The translations under genes and the position numbers were made by a program. This document shows positions 42,637 through 51,710 of a stretch of DNA of 64,000 nucleotides, piece after piece. Location: positions 868,001 to 932,000 of the forward strand of contig OZ037888.1 in assembly GCA_964035575.1 (NCBI GenBank). Reading direction: 5' to 3'. The stretch's first letter is position 1. The number at the start of each line of letters is the position of its first letter. The DNA is from Rhynchopus sp. YZ270_cl-10. Lineage: Eukaryota; Euglenozoa; Diplonemea; Diplonemida; Diplonemidae. Under the pieces are notes generated by a model. That model had not been told where the DNA came from. It made no database searches and was given only the letters and a program-made list of their open reading frames with translations.

Positions 42637-42797
42637 GCGAAGCCACGGTACGCAACATTTCTAAAAAATGTTGACATAAATGTGTCTGGCACTGTCGTCG
42701 GTAATTATCGTAAGTTTCCATAAATTTTCCTTCCCTGTTTTGCTAAAACGAAAGTTTCTGGCGAAGCCACGGTACGCAACATTTCAAAAAAATGTTG
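42637..42797 (+). repeat. Direct repeat pair of about 38 bp, 124 bp apart
   Basis: GCGAAGCCACGGTACGCAAC plus ATTTC(T/A)AAAAAATGTTG at 42637-42675 and 42761-42797. Each unit ends in an AACATTT...AAATGTT hairpin. Confidence 0.75.
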
Positions 42798-43334
42798 TTT
42801 ACCATTGCATATTTTTACTGTCAAACACAGAAGAGCTACAACTACAGTGTACAGAATACCTTGTTCTTGCTTATTTCGCACATTTGGAGCATGGGACCCC
42901 AACATTTTTTCCCTGGTCACTTTTTTCTCAGACAGAAGTGCCTGAGAGTGCAGACAGAAAGCTTCTTTTTAGGCCTACACACCTTCCCCCTTAGGCGAAA
43001 AAAAAGTGCGGCAACCGCGAAAATTCCTTCAGTGCGGCATTTCCAAGATCTAAAATCCATTTTGGGAGGCAGATATAGGGAAAAGTCTGCGCCGCAGGCG
43101 GATTTTTTTTTTGGGGGTGGGAAATTTTTTTTTTTTCCCCACCCGAAAACCTGATCTTTGGCTTGTTTGCATACCACCCCGACCAGTGGTGTACAAAATT
43201 TTGGCTCCTAACCTAGTAGAAGCAGGCTAAAACCCAACGAAGGAAAAAAAGGAAAAAAAAAAAAGGAAAAAAAAACTCAAAAATCAGAATTCCTTGTTCT
43301 CATTCTCACTTAGGAACAGCCCTGGTTCAACCAT

Positions 43335-43371
<37 letters not shown>

Positions 43372-43386
43372 AAAATTTTCAGACTT

Positions 43387-43403
43387 CTGTTGCGCCGCAA
43401 CAG
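43387..43403. repeat. 17-nt perfect palindrome
   Basis: CTGTTGCG-C-CGCAACAG. It is followed by AACTTTATACGG. One of the small GC hairpins. Confidence 0.75.
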
Positions 43404-43789
43404 AACTTTATACGGTAGCGGAGCCCCTGGATAAAGGAATGGATAGTGCGATAGGGTGGGCAAGAGAGGGAATTCGTTATTTTTTGTTAGTGCAAAAACA
43501 ACGACGAAAAAAAGAAAGGTTTGTTCTACTTTGGCCAATATTAATTACCTCAAGCAGGATACTTAGGCGATTGTCGACACAACAAAACTATTTTTCTTCT
43601 CCAACCCGATTCTTTGTGAAAAAGTTGTCGAGGTCGATAGAGAGTTTTTATTGTTGCAAGACTTCACTCGTCAAAAGTATTGACGGTTCAAGTCTTACAG
43701 GTGGTTGGAATGGTGCAACTCTTTGTCTTGTCGAAGATGTGTATGCATAAGAGGTCACCTTCGTTCGTCATATTATTTTCTTTTCATGT

Positions 43790-43885
43790 ATGGCATTGAA
43801 GTGTCTCTGGGGGTTCGATATCCCACGGAAGAACCAGTCGCCGATGAACGGTGAGGTGTGTGTGCACTTTCAACATTTTTTTTTA
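43790..43885 (+). repeat. Family C-like repeat with GGGGGTTCGATATCCC hairpin
   Basis: GAAGTGTCTCTGGGGGTTCG, ATATCCCACGGAAGAACC, GATGAACGGTGAGGTGTG, TGCACTTTCAACATTTTTTTTTAG. TTTCAAC plus T-run plus AG looks like a complete acceptor. Confidence 0.65.
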
Positions 43886-44160
43886 GTTTTTGGTTTTACC
43901 ACTCCCAACCTCTCTCATTTTTTTTTTTGTATCCCCCCCCACAAAAGTAAAAAGATCCGCCTCTTCCCTCCCCCTTCTCCCATATTTTTTTCGCCCAAAT
44001 TAGTGACTCAGGGGTTGTGCCCCATTGTAGCGTATCCCACACTGCGAAACGGGCAGAGTACCCCCAACCGGACCCTACATCACACAGGATTCGCGTCCCC
44101 TGTGTTTGCAATGATCCCCGTTTCATCTGATGAGTGGAAGCGGGAGTAGCACAATATCAG

Positions 44161-44258
44161 ATGTAAACCACGAAATGGATTGTAGGTCTGCATGGTTTGG
44201 GTGTCCACCCCTGCAAAAGTCCATTGTTCACGAGAGGGCTTTGTATTTCAACTCTACT
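44161..44258 (+). repeat. Family A splice-cassette repeat upstream of the 44376 gene
   Basis: ATGTAAACCACGAAATGGAT, TGTAGGTCTGCATGGTTTGG, GTGTCCACCCC, TTCACGAGAGGGCTTTGTAT and TTCAACTCTAC. Its 5' block is identical to the copy at 10243. Confidence 0.8.
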
Positions 44259-44375
44259 TATATTATAGGCAGCTCCCATATAATGTACAGTTTCCCCTCG
44301 CCGAACATTTCAACTACAATCCCCCCTCCTAGCAGGTGAACCACCACCCACAAAAAACCCCCCCCCCAAAAAAAA

Positions 44376-44903
44376 ATGTGGTTCTCAACACAACACCAAA
44401 GGCGATGGTGTTCCTCCCCCTCCTCCACCACCACAGCACCACCATCTTCCGCAACGCGCGCAGAGGCAGCACCGGAGCAGCACACTTCCACTGCCGAGAG
44501 GGGTTCCGCCTCTGTGGAGTCCTCCTCCTCCCCCTCTTCCTCTTCCTCCCCTTCATCCTCTGACATCTCTACGGACACTGTTGCGTCTTCTTCCTCTTCT
44601 GCTTCTGCTGCTGCACCTGTATCATCACTGCGTCATGGTCGTTCCGTGCATGACGGAGCAGGGTACTGCCTGCAACCAGGTGACGACCAGCTCTCGAAGA
44701 AGGGATACTACCACGGCATGACCCGGAAGCAGCGTGTCTTCTCAAAGTTGATGTTCCGTGGTCTTCCCCTCTTGGTGGTGTTCTACTGGGTCAGCAAGTT
44801 CCGTGTGCGTGATGCTGATATCCACCACATGAAGTCCAAACAGAGTGCAGAAAGAAAAGCCCCAGCACCGCTTATCGACAGAAACAAAGCGTTTGGGGTC
44901 TGA
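44376..44903 (+). CDS. Small single-pass membrane protein with Ser-rich N-terminus
   Basis: Predicted protein of 175 residues. Residues 1-90 are Ser/Thr/Ala low complexity (SVESSSSPSSSSSPSSSDIS). The conserved-looking part is the C-terminal half: GYYHGMTRKQRVFSKLMFRG followed by the hydrophobic segment LPLLVVFYWVSKFRV and a basic tail (HHMKSKQSAERKAPAP). The positive charges flanking the segment suggest an organelle or ER tail-proximal anchor. I do not recognise the family. The start follows an acceptor-like CTAGCAG by ~40 nt. The true start could be internal, since the Ser-rich part may not be needed. Confidence 0.6.
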   Translation: MWFSTQHQRRWCSSPSSTTTAPPSSATRAEAAPEQHTSTAERGSASVESSSSPSSSSSPSSSDISTDTVASSSSSASAAAPVSSLRHGRSVHDGAGYCLQPGDDQLSKKGYYHGMTRKQRVFSKLMFRGLPLLVVFYWVSKFRVRDADIHHMKSKQSAERKAPAPLIDRNKAFGV

Positions 44904-45461
44904 AGGGAAAGGGGGAAAATGGGGGGGTGGGGAATGTCTTCGAAGACAAAAGAAAGGTTTGGTCGGTGGATGGTGTATGCATTTCTCTGTGTGCAGCTTA
45001 AAAGGTGTTTGGTGGGTTGGCCAAACAGCTTTGGTTGTGATGGGATGAGGTTGGGGGGTGTTTGGGAGGGTGTGTGAAAGAATGGAGAAATATCCCAAAA
45101 TATTGCTGAAGCAATCGAAAATGGGGTGGTAAAGAGAGAAAAAAAAAGCTGTTTTTCTTTTTTTTGCTAACCGCAACTGCATCATTCCATGCCCTAATGG
45201 CTTCAAAAAAGGGGAGCATTACGTTACGTAGAATCCTGGGGTGATTGCATCATTGTCTCATCAGGTCTTATTTTTAAAACACATTTTTGGTCTCCCAAAG
45301 GTGGGTTTTGGACGGATTTTCTCGGTGATTTGTGCCTCAGTCTCAGAGCTAAAAAAAAGTGGGGAAAATGTGTGATTTGTTGACACATTTAACATCCTCT
45401 GACCCCCCTTACAACCTACTCCTCCTTACCACCAACAAATAAGGACAAAAGACAAAGAACC
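44904..45461. other. Intergenic region
   Basis: G-rich then AT-rich, with no coding signal. AAATAAG at about 45438-45444 is a weak acceptor candidate 18 nt before the DPY30 ATG. Confidence 0.45.
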
Positions 45462-45997
45462 ATGTCAGGACTGGACCCCCAAGCACAGCCGCCAGCAGCA
45501 GCAGGCGCCGACGACACGCAGATGGCCTCGCTGTCTATCAAGTCGTATCTCGATGCTACTGTTGTCCCCGTCCTGCTCCAAGGTCTTGCTGAACTGACGA
45601 GAGTTCGCCCTGAGAACCCTGTGGACTACCTCGGTATGCAACGCTTATTTCCTTCAAAGCTTCACGCTTTTTTGGTTGTTTGGGAGACACACAATGGTGC
45701 CAAGGTTCTATGATATGCACGGAACCACCCTGCCTGTGTCATATTGTTTTCCGTGCAATGGGAAAACGTTTTGCACTCGAAACTAGGGCATCTTACTGTG
45801 AGTGAACTTCATAATTATTCTGATCTGCATTTTTTTTTAGGTACACTGTCACAGGGCTTTGTATTTCAAGTCAACTTTTTTTTCTTCTTCGAAATTCGCG
45901 AAACACACACACACACACATCCTTTTTTTCAGGGAATTACCTTCTGAGGAACAACCCCAGGAAGAACTTAACTGTGGACCAATCGCTGAACCCGTGA
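45462..45997 (+). CDS. DPY30: DPY30 domain protein, paralogue 1
   Basis: Two exons (45462-45633, 45933-45997) give 78 residues. The Dpy-30 dimerisation motif is textbook: SYLDATVVPVLLQGLAELTR and RPENPVDYLGNYLLRNNP. Intron 1 (299 nt, donor GTATGC) interrupts the Gly codon of DYLG in phase 1. DPY30 dimers dock on Ash2-type subunits of SET1/MLL histone H3K4 methyltransferases and on RII-like sites in flagellar radial spokes and dyneins, so either a chromatin or an axonemal role is possible. Length equals that of typical DPY30 proteins. The intron's last 95 nt are a family A 3' half plus CA repeat and CTTTTTTTCAG. Confidence 0.9.
45840..45932 (+). repeat. Family A 3' half forming the DPY30-1 acceptor region
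   Basis: GGTACACTGTCACAGGGCTT, TGTATTTCAAGTCAACTTTT, then a CA microsatellite and TTTTTTTCAG at the exon. This is the clearest case of the repeat placing a branch-point-like TCAAGTCAAC in a real intron. Confidence 0.8.
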
Positions 45998-46308
45998 GCA
46001 ACGGGGGTAAACGATGATTTTGCAGAACAGCATTTTTTTTTTCTCAAATGCAGCTGTAAAAAAGGGAGGGGCTGTTGGGGCAACGAACTTTGCAAAACAA
46101 AAAAAAAACAAGTAATTTAGTACTCCCCCCCCATTGGGTGATGGTCGACACAACATTAACCACTCCCGAAACACCTTAGATTTGAAGAGAGAGAAAAAAG
46201 CAAAAAAAAAGCTCGTGTATATTTATACGAGACGCAAAAGAGACGGGGGGGTGAAAGTGCAGATCCCAGCTTCGGTTGATTTCTCGCAGCTCTTTTTTTT
46301 TTTTTTAA

Positions 46309-47908
46309 CCCTATAAGAGCCAAGCCATATTTTCAAGCCACTTTTGAGTTTTGGTTTTTGGGGCTCTCCTACCGGTAAAGGGACCCCAGATGCAAATTTT
46401 TGATCGTACCTGGCCGCAATTGAAAGATTTTGAACACGGCTTTCAATTCCATATTTTTAAGTTTTTTTTCGAAAAAAAATGTTATCCCCAAAATGAGGTG
46501 AGCATAAAATCCACTTTTTGGTTTTTTACTAATTCGGCCGGCCGAGGAAAAACACGTAAATTATTTCTGTCCGAAAATGGCGTTATTTGAAAGATTGATC
46601 ACAAAATCTTTTCAAAGAAAAAAAAATCGAGCAAAAAGTCCTAGTAGAACCCAACTTATATGAGTGCAGCTCTGTTAGCAGCCATGTCTAAAACTGATTT
46701 CCTTAACGATTTACACTGAAACATGGCTAAAAACGTAAAAAAGGGGCGATTTTTCACAATTTGGGCATCTCCTGAGGTCGAAAGCCCCCAGAATGGGTCG
46801 GAACGACCCTGTGACCCGAAAATCCATGAAAAAAGCACCCCGAAATACGAAAAAACAGTGAAAATTCGGCTTACTGTGTGCTCTGCATAGGTCGTGTGTG
46901 TGGGGTGTTTTTGTGGTTTTGGTGGCAACTCGCCCCAGCATCCAAATGGCAAACAGATGCACAAAGGTTTTCGATTTTTGCTTATTTTAAAAGATTTGAA
47001 TCAAATAGTTTCCCCATAAACCAAAGGATTTTCACGAAAACAAGCAGAACCATTATCAGATCATGATGACCCTTAGCCATAACCATGTCCTTCGGGTCGA
47101 AAGGGTGCCTCTTGGGTGGGTAGCAGTCCACAGATCCCAAGTGCAATCAGATGCGTAAAAGTTTTCGATTTTTGTTTCTTTTGAAAGATTCGTGTCAAAA
47201 TCTTTGAAATATATAAAAATATTTTAACGAAAACGAGTAGAACCTCATACAGAGCATGGGGTGTCATTGAGGAACCAGAATAGGGGGTGCTCGTCCAAAG
47301 GGCTTTGAAAAGTGGCACGACTCCCCCCAGCATCGAAAGTATTATCTGATGCATAAAAGTTTTCGATTCTTGCTTCTTTTGAAAGATCGGTGCAAATTCT
47401 TTCCACATAAAAAAAATGTTTTTACGAAAATGAGTAGACCCTATGTCAGAGCACGTTGTCCTACAGATTTTAGAATGTGGGGGGGTCACAGGGGTGCCCA
47501 CACCCCCACCCCGCCTCCCCCCAGCATCGAAAGTAATATCCGATGCATAAAAGTTTTCGATTCTTGCTTCTTTTGAAAGATCGGCGAAAAATCTTTCGAA
47601 ATATATAAAAATATGTGTTCACAAAAATGGGTAGAACCCGACTAAGGGCTTGTAGGCATTGGGTATCGTGAAAGGTACATATTTGGGGTGTGGGTGAAAA
47701 AACGTCACTTTTGGTGAAAGTAGCACCCCAGCCCCCAGCACCGAAAGTAATATCCGATGCATAAAAGTTTTCGACTCTTGCTTCTTTTGAAAGATCGGTG
47801 CAAATTCTTTCCACACAAAAAAAATGTTTTTACGAAAATGAGTTGAACCTGTCTAAAATCATGGCGTCATTTCGAAAGCCATTAAAGTGGCCCTTGGCTC
47901 TTATAGGG
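46309..47908. mobile_element. piggyBac-like non-autonomous element (1600 bp)
   Basis: Flanked by TTAA on both sides (46305-46308 and 47909-47912). Perfect 16-bp inverted ends CCCTATAAGAGCCAAG / CTTGGCTCTTATAGGG. The TTAA target and CCCT start are the hallmarks of piggyBac transposons. There is no transposase. The interior is built of five or six imperfect ~115-bp repeats (about 46935, 47130, 47325, 47520, 47736, with a degenerate one near 46575) sharing GATGCATAAAAGTTTTCGAT, TTGCTTCTTTTGAAAGAT and AAAATGAGTAGAACC, spaced about 190-215 bp. It lies between the two DPY30 genes. Confidence 0.87.
46935..47860 (+). repeat. Tandem ~115-bp repeats inside the piggyBac-like element
   Basis: Each unit runs CCCAGCATCGAAAGTAATAT, GATGCATAAAAGTTTTCGAT, TTTTGAAAGATCGG, CGAAAATGAGTAGAACC. 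The 3' units (47325, 47520, 47736) are most alike, and the 5' units are more diverged, which suggests stepwise amplification. Confidence 0.8.
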
Positions 47909-47912
47909 TTAA

Positions 47913-48322
47913 ACTTTTTTTTTTGTCTCTGTTCCTTCAGTTTTGTTTATGACCATCTCCCCCCCTCTTGTTTCTAGTCGTGCGCTGCAGAAATTGGCAG
48001 AAGAACGTTGTAGGTGCCGCCATTTCAGCAATAGGGGAAAAAACACTCCCCCACCTCCGGATTGGTTGTGGAGCAGGGTGGAGGACAGACCATGCCTCTC
48101 ACTCTCTCTTTTTTTAGGTAGATTTTTTCCTTTTTCTAATTGTCCCTCCTCTCTCCCCACCCGACTCTCTAGCGGAGAGACTACAAAACAAAAAAAGCGA
48201 TTTTTGAATTTTTTGTGTTTCGGTCCCGAAAACATTTGCCCGCAAAAACACCCAAACATATTCCAAAGATTGGAGGAAGGGGAGGAACACAGCACAGCGG
48301 CTTACACAATACATAGCCCACA
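47913..48322. other. Upstream region of DPY30 paralogue 2
   Basis: TGTCTCTGTTCCTTCAG (47924-47940) is a good acceptor, but lies ~380 nt before the ATG. A second T-rich tract ends TTTTTTTAG at 48117. No coding signal apart from short frames. Confidence 0.45.
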
Positions 48323-50156
48323 ATGGATGTGCCCCAAAGCCAGGCAGCATCTAATAAAGAGTATTTGGACACACATGTGAACCCTGCACTGTTGCAGGGA
48401 ATTGCGGAGCTGACCCGAATTCGCCCAGAGAACCCTGTTGATTATCTTGGTATGTTCGAATCCTACGGGCTTTGTATAATATGATGGCTTTGTATGGGTT
48501 AATTATATTGATTGCAATGTAAATTGAACCACGGCCCTCTCTTTTCTTTGGGTCGGGTTGGAGCAGAGAGGTTCACCGAGAGGTTGAGGATGTATTTCAC
48601 AATCTCTCCATTTTTGTCCGTTTTGTGGGGTGGGGTGGATAAACACAAAAGGAAAAAAGTAGGGATATTGGTGTGGCCGAAAGGGGGTGCTATTTTTGTG
48701 CTACTTTCTGCTATTTTGGGGTCGTCGGCCACACCAGATATGGTGTATTGCTTTTGTTAGGGAAAACAAACTTTCGGTCTGCGTGCGCGTCCTGCGTGCC
48801 TGGGTTTTTTTTGAGATTTTCAAAAAAAAAGTTTTTTTCAAAAAAAAGTTTTTTCTGTGGAAAGGCGAATACCGACCCCCCTGCTACCCCCGTCTCCCCC
48901 AAAAAAATTTTCCCATGGAGAGCAATCGGCTCGCGCAATCAAAAGAAGGCAGAGAAAAGGGAAAAGAAAAAAAGAAAAAAGTTGGGTACCGTGCGCCTGC
49001 GGCGCTACCTGTTCCCTACACTCCTTTATTTTTAAACATGATGTACTTATTTATGTACAGTGTTCATTTTCTTTTGAGTATGACTCCACATCCCTTCTCC
49101 CTCACGGATAAAGATCAATTAGGATACCATGGGGCACACCTGCAAGCCTGCCGCAGAGAATAATGAGCTGCTGAACCGTCTCCACCCTCGCTGTGTGAGG
49201 GCACCCCCTCCGAGGACATAACCGTCCTGGTTTTTCATTTTTACTCTTCTCTGTGGTCACTGAACCCCCACCGCACTACAATACCATAGCTTTCTTCAGT
49301 ACATTAGTGTTTCCAGTAAAACACTACAATTTCATGCCAAGTTGGGTTTTCAGACTGAAAATGACCCTTGTTGAGTACGGGTTCATACTTTGTGATAATT
49401 TGAGTCACTGAAATTTTGTCCATTTTTCCGTATATCCCCCACCATAAGCCGGGATTGGTTCGGAAATGCGGTATCCTTACTAAAACCAGAGGAATCTCGT
49501 AGTTCCTAGTAAGGGTACTTCAGTGTATTTTTGTACACACATGTGACCCCACCGTGGAGAGCAATCGGCCCGTGCAATCAAAAGAAAGCAGAAAAAAGGG
49601 GAAAAGAAGAAAAGGAAAAAGTTGGGTACCGTGCGCCTGCGGCGCTACCTGTTCCCAGTCAAAAACACCATAATTTGATCTGAAGTTGGGTTTTCAGTCC
49701 TGAAAATGACCCTTGCTCACGAGTATGGGTTCATATTTTGTAAAAAAATAAGTCACTAAAATTGTTTCCATGTTTCCGTTTTTCCCCCACCACAGAACGG
49801 GATTGGCTCGGAAATGCCACAAAACACTGTTTTCACCCCCTTATACACAGCTGTCTGAGGTGCGTTTTTTTGGTCCCAAAACACGATTTTTCAGATTTTT
49901 CCCCCAAAAGTTAGCGCGAAGCCTGTTCTCACTCCATGAAAGAAGAACAATTTGAAAAAAACTTTTTTTTAAAACAAACTTTTTTTTGCCTGCCTGCCTG
50001 GGTTTTTCTGGGGGACGTCCCGACGCGCACGCAGACGAGAAGTTTGTTTTCCCTTACACCTTTTTTTTGTCAATCCAAAAACCCTCCACAGGGAATTACC
50101 TTATCAGACATAGCCGCAGAAACCCTCCCGATGTTCCCTCGCCTGGTTCATATTGA
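48323..50156 (+). CDS. DPY30 domain protein, paralogue 2
   Basis: Two exons (48323-48449, 50092-50156) give 63 residues. The motif EYLDTHVNPALLQGIAELTR and RPENPVDYLGNYLIRHS is complete. The intron interrupts the same Gly codon in the same phase as in paralogue 1, so the genes arose by duplication after the intron existed. The N-terminus is shorter (MDVPQSQAASNK) and the C-terminus differs (RRNPPDVPSPGSY). The intron is 1642 nt because a 1294-bp TIR element sits in it. Two paralogues might serve chromatin and flagellar complexes separately; this is speculative. Confidence 0.87.
48760..50053. mobile_element. PIF/Harbinger-like non-autonomous element in the DPY30-2 intron (1294 bp)
   Basis: Inverted ends of about 32 bp beginning GGGAAAACAAACTT, continuing GTCTGCGTGCGCGTC on both arms with few mismatches. 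Flanked by TTA on both sides (48757-48759, 50054-50056), the 3-bp duplication typical of PIF/Harbinger. No transposase. The interior contains two copies of a ~130-bp block (GGAGAGCAATCGGC... GTTGGGTACCGTGCGCCTGC) at 48917 and 49557 and two family E cores (49330-49470 and 49665-49830), so the element itself contains an internal duplication. Confidence 0.82.
48993..49005. repeat. GC mini-hairpin GCGCCTGCGGCGC
   Basis: The same 13-mer (or its complement) is found at 19753, 42192, 49633 and 50465; close variants are at 18027, 41706, 41811 and 43089. It is always in A/T-rich surroundings. Confidence 0.8.
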
Positions 50157-50250
50157 GAGCTGACAAAAAAAAAAAGCTACTCACGAATGGTTGTATTTTG
50201 CCATACATTACCCTTCAAAGAAACTGCAGAATATAGCCTTATTATAGAAC

Positions 50251-50548
50251 CAGGCACTCCGCTAGGTACTAAAGTTCTGTTGATTGTCAACAGAACTTTT
50301 TGAAAATGGGGAAAAAAAGAAAAAAAAAAAAAGTTCTGCTGAGTGGTTCAGACCCGTTCTACCTGTCAAAAAAGCTCAGGAGAAGAAGATATGGAGAGGT
50401 GAGTGCTCAAACGTCCCAAAAAAGTCAAAACCGGGCGTTGGTAAAAAAAAAAGTTGCGTACCGTGCGCCTGCGGCGCAAGCATGTACCCCACCAACGTGG
50501 ACCATCAACAGAATATTTTCAAAATCGGGAATCCTAGCGGAGAGCCTG
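50251..50548 (+). mobile_element. hAT-like miniature transposon, copy 2 (298 bp)
   Basis: Inverted ends CAGGCACTCCGCTAGG and CCTAGCGGAGAGCCTG. A perfect 8-bp target duplication TATAGAAC (50243-50250 and 50549-50556) differs from that of copy 1, which proves independent insertion. Three differences from copy 1 in 298 bp. Confidence 0.93.
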
Positions 50549-51275
50549 TATAGAACACAAAAAACAAAAAAAAAAACAAACAAACGTAGAGTCTCAAAAA
50601 TGAGTGTAGACTACATAAGGCCCTCTCTCCTGCATCCCCTCTTTTATGTGTCCCTTCATAGATTTATTTGCCCAAAAAAAACCTTTTACAACGCTTCGTG
50701 TGTATATTTGCGATTGGAATTTTTTTTTTTTACACAAATTACCAGGGCGTTCGCTATCGCCATCGTTTTTTCCTGATCGTGGCGAAATGCCAAAAAACCC
50801 GAAATTTTTGCTTTTTTACTAGTGCTTAAAATAGGTCAAAAAAATTTTCCGCCGGAGAGAAGCTAGTTCGTGGGGGGTGAATCCCTGGTACTGAGTGGTC
50901 AAAAAAAATTTGCGATTTGCGCGTGATCCCTTCCCCAGCACAAGTGCTATTACAGCTGCACTTTCCTGATACTAAAACCAGCAAAACGATGGAGAATTTC
51001 ATCAATCCCCCCTCACTGAGGGTCTCTTTGTGTTGTTTAATCAAACAGATGTACAAGAGAGAGGCATCTGTCATGTGAGACTTCATCCTTATTTTGATTA
51101 TTTTCAATAAACTAAAACGTCTCTCTGCCGTTGAAGGTAGAGTTGACACGAGTAGTGACACCTTCTATAACAGGGGCTTCAGCAGACTGCAGGATTGAGG
51201 AGCGGGAGTGCTGGGGAAACTTCCTCTCACGGCAGGCGGGTTTGCGGAACAGTGGACACCCCTCTGCGACCCCCC

Positions 51276-51508
51276 CTCCGGGGGGGTCGACAGGGTGGTG
51301 GGGAGAAATCTCTCTCTCTTTATTTTTTTTTCTCCCCTTTTTTTTTTTATTTATTTATTTATTTATACAGGGTTTCGCCCCGGTGGGGCGAAGCCCTGGG
51401 GCGAAATAAAATGTCATTTTTTCAGGAAAAATTTTTTTTAACGAAAAAAAATATTTTTCGCCCCGGGGCGAACGCCCTGCAAATTACGCAGCCTTCCGAA
51501 GGAGGCTG
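51276..51508. repeat. Cluster of GC-rich palindromes upstream of the Cgr1 gene
   Basis: GACCCCCCCTCCGGGGGGGTC-type hairpin (51276-51292), AGGG-TTTCGCCCCGGTGGGGCGAA (51369-51397), TTCGCCCCGGGGCGAA (51457-51472) and CAGCCTTCCGAAGGAGGCTG (51487-51506). TTCGCCCC/GGGGCGAA is reused in two different hairpins. Confidence 0.75.
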
Positions 51509-51710
51509 TGTAGGGCATGGTAGTGTGCCTGCTGATAGTATTTTTTTGAAAAGGGTTTCTACAGAGCAACATCTCTTGGGGAGTTTTGATAACACAGAGT
51601 GTGGCTGTGTTTCAGAGGTTTGTACTGTCATCTTTTTTGGTTTTTTTTTTGTTTTCTTTTCCCTCAACACTTGGCAGGATACTACACAACACACAAAAAA
51701 GGTTGCAAAG

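Larger units (their letters stand above)
40797..44375. other. 3.6-kb repeat-rich intergenic region
   Basis: No gene is supported. It holds a family B copy (40918-40972), three family C-like units with a GGTTCGATA hairpin (41060-41145, 41255-41320, 43790-43885), GC mini-palindromes (41671-41822, 42192, 43089, 43387), a reverse-strand family E block (42010-42300), a direct repeat (42637/42761), a ~35-nt T-run (43336-43370) and a family A copy (44161-44258). Confidence 0.6.
50157..51710. other. Intergenic region with second hAT-like element and GC palindromes
   Basis: Contains the hAT-like element (50251-50548), a run of GC hairpins (51276-51508) and a family C-like unit at 51565-51650 (TTTTGATAACACAGAGTGTG, CAGAGGTTTGTACTGTCATC, T tract). 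CTTGGCAG at 51671-51678 is an acceptor-like site 32 nt before the Cgr1 ATG. Confidence 0.55.
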
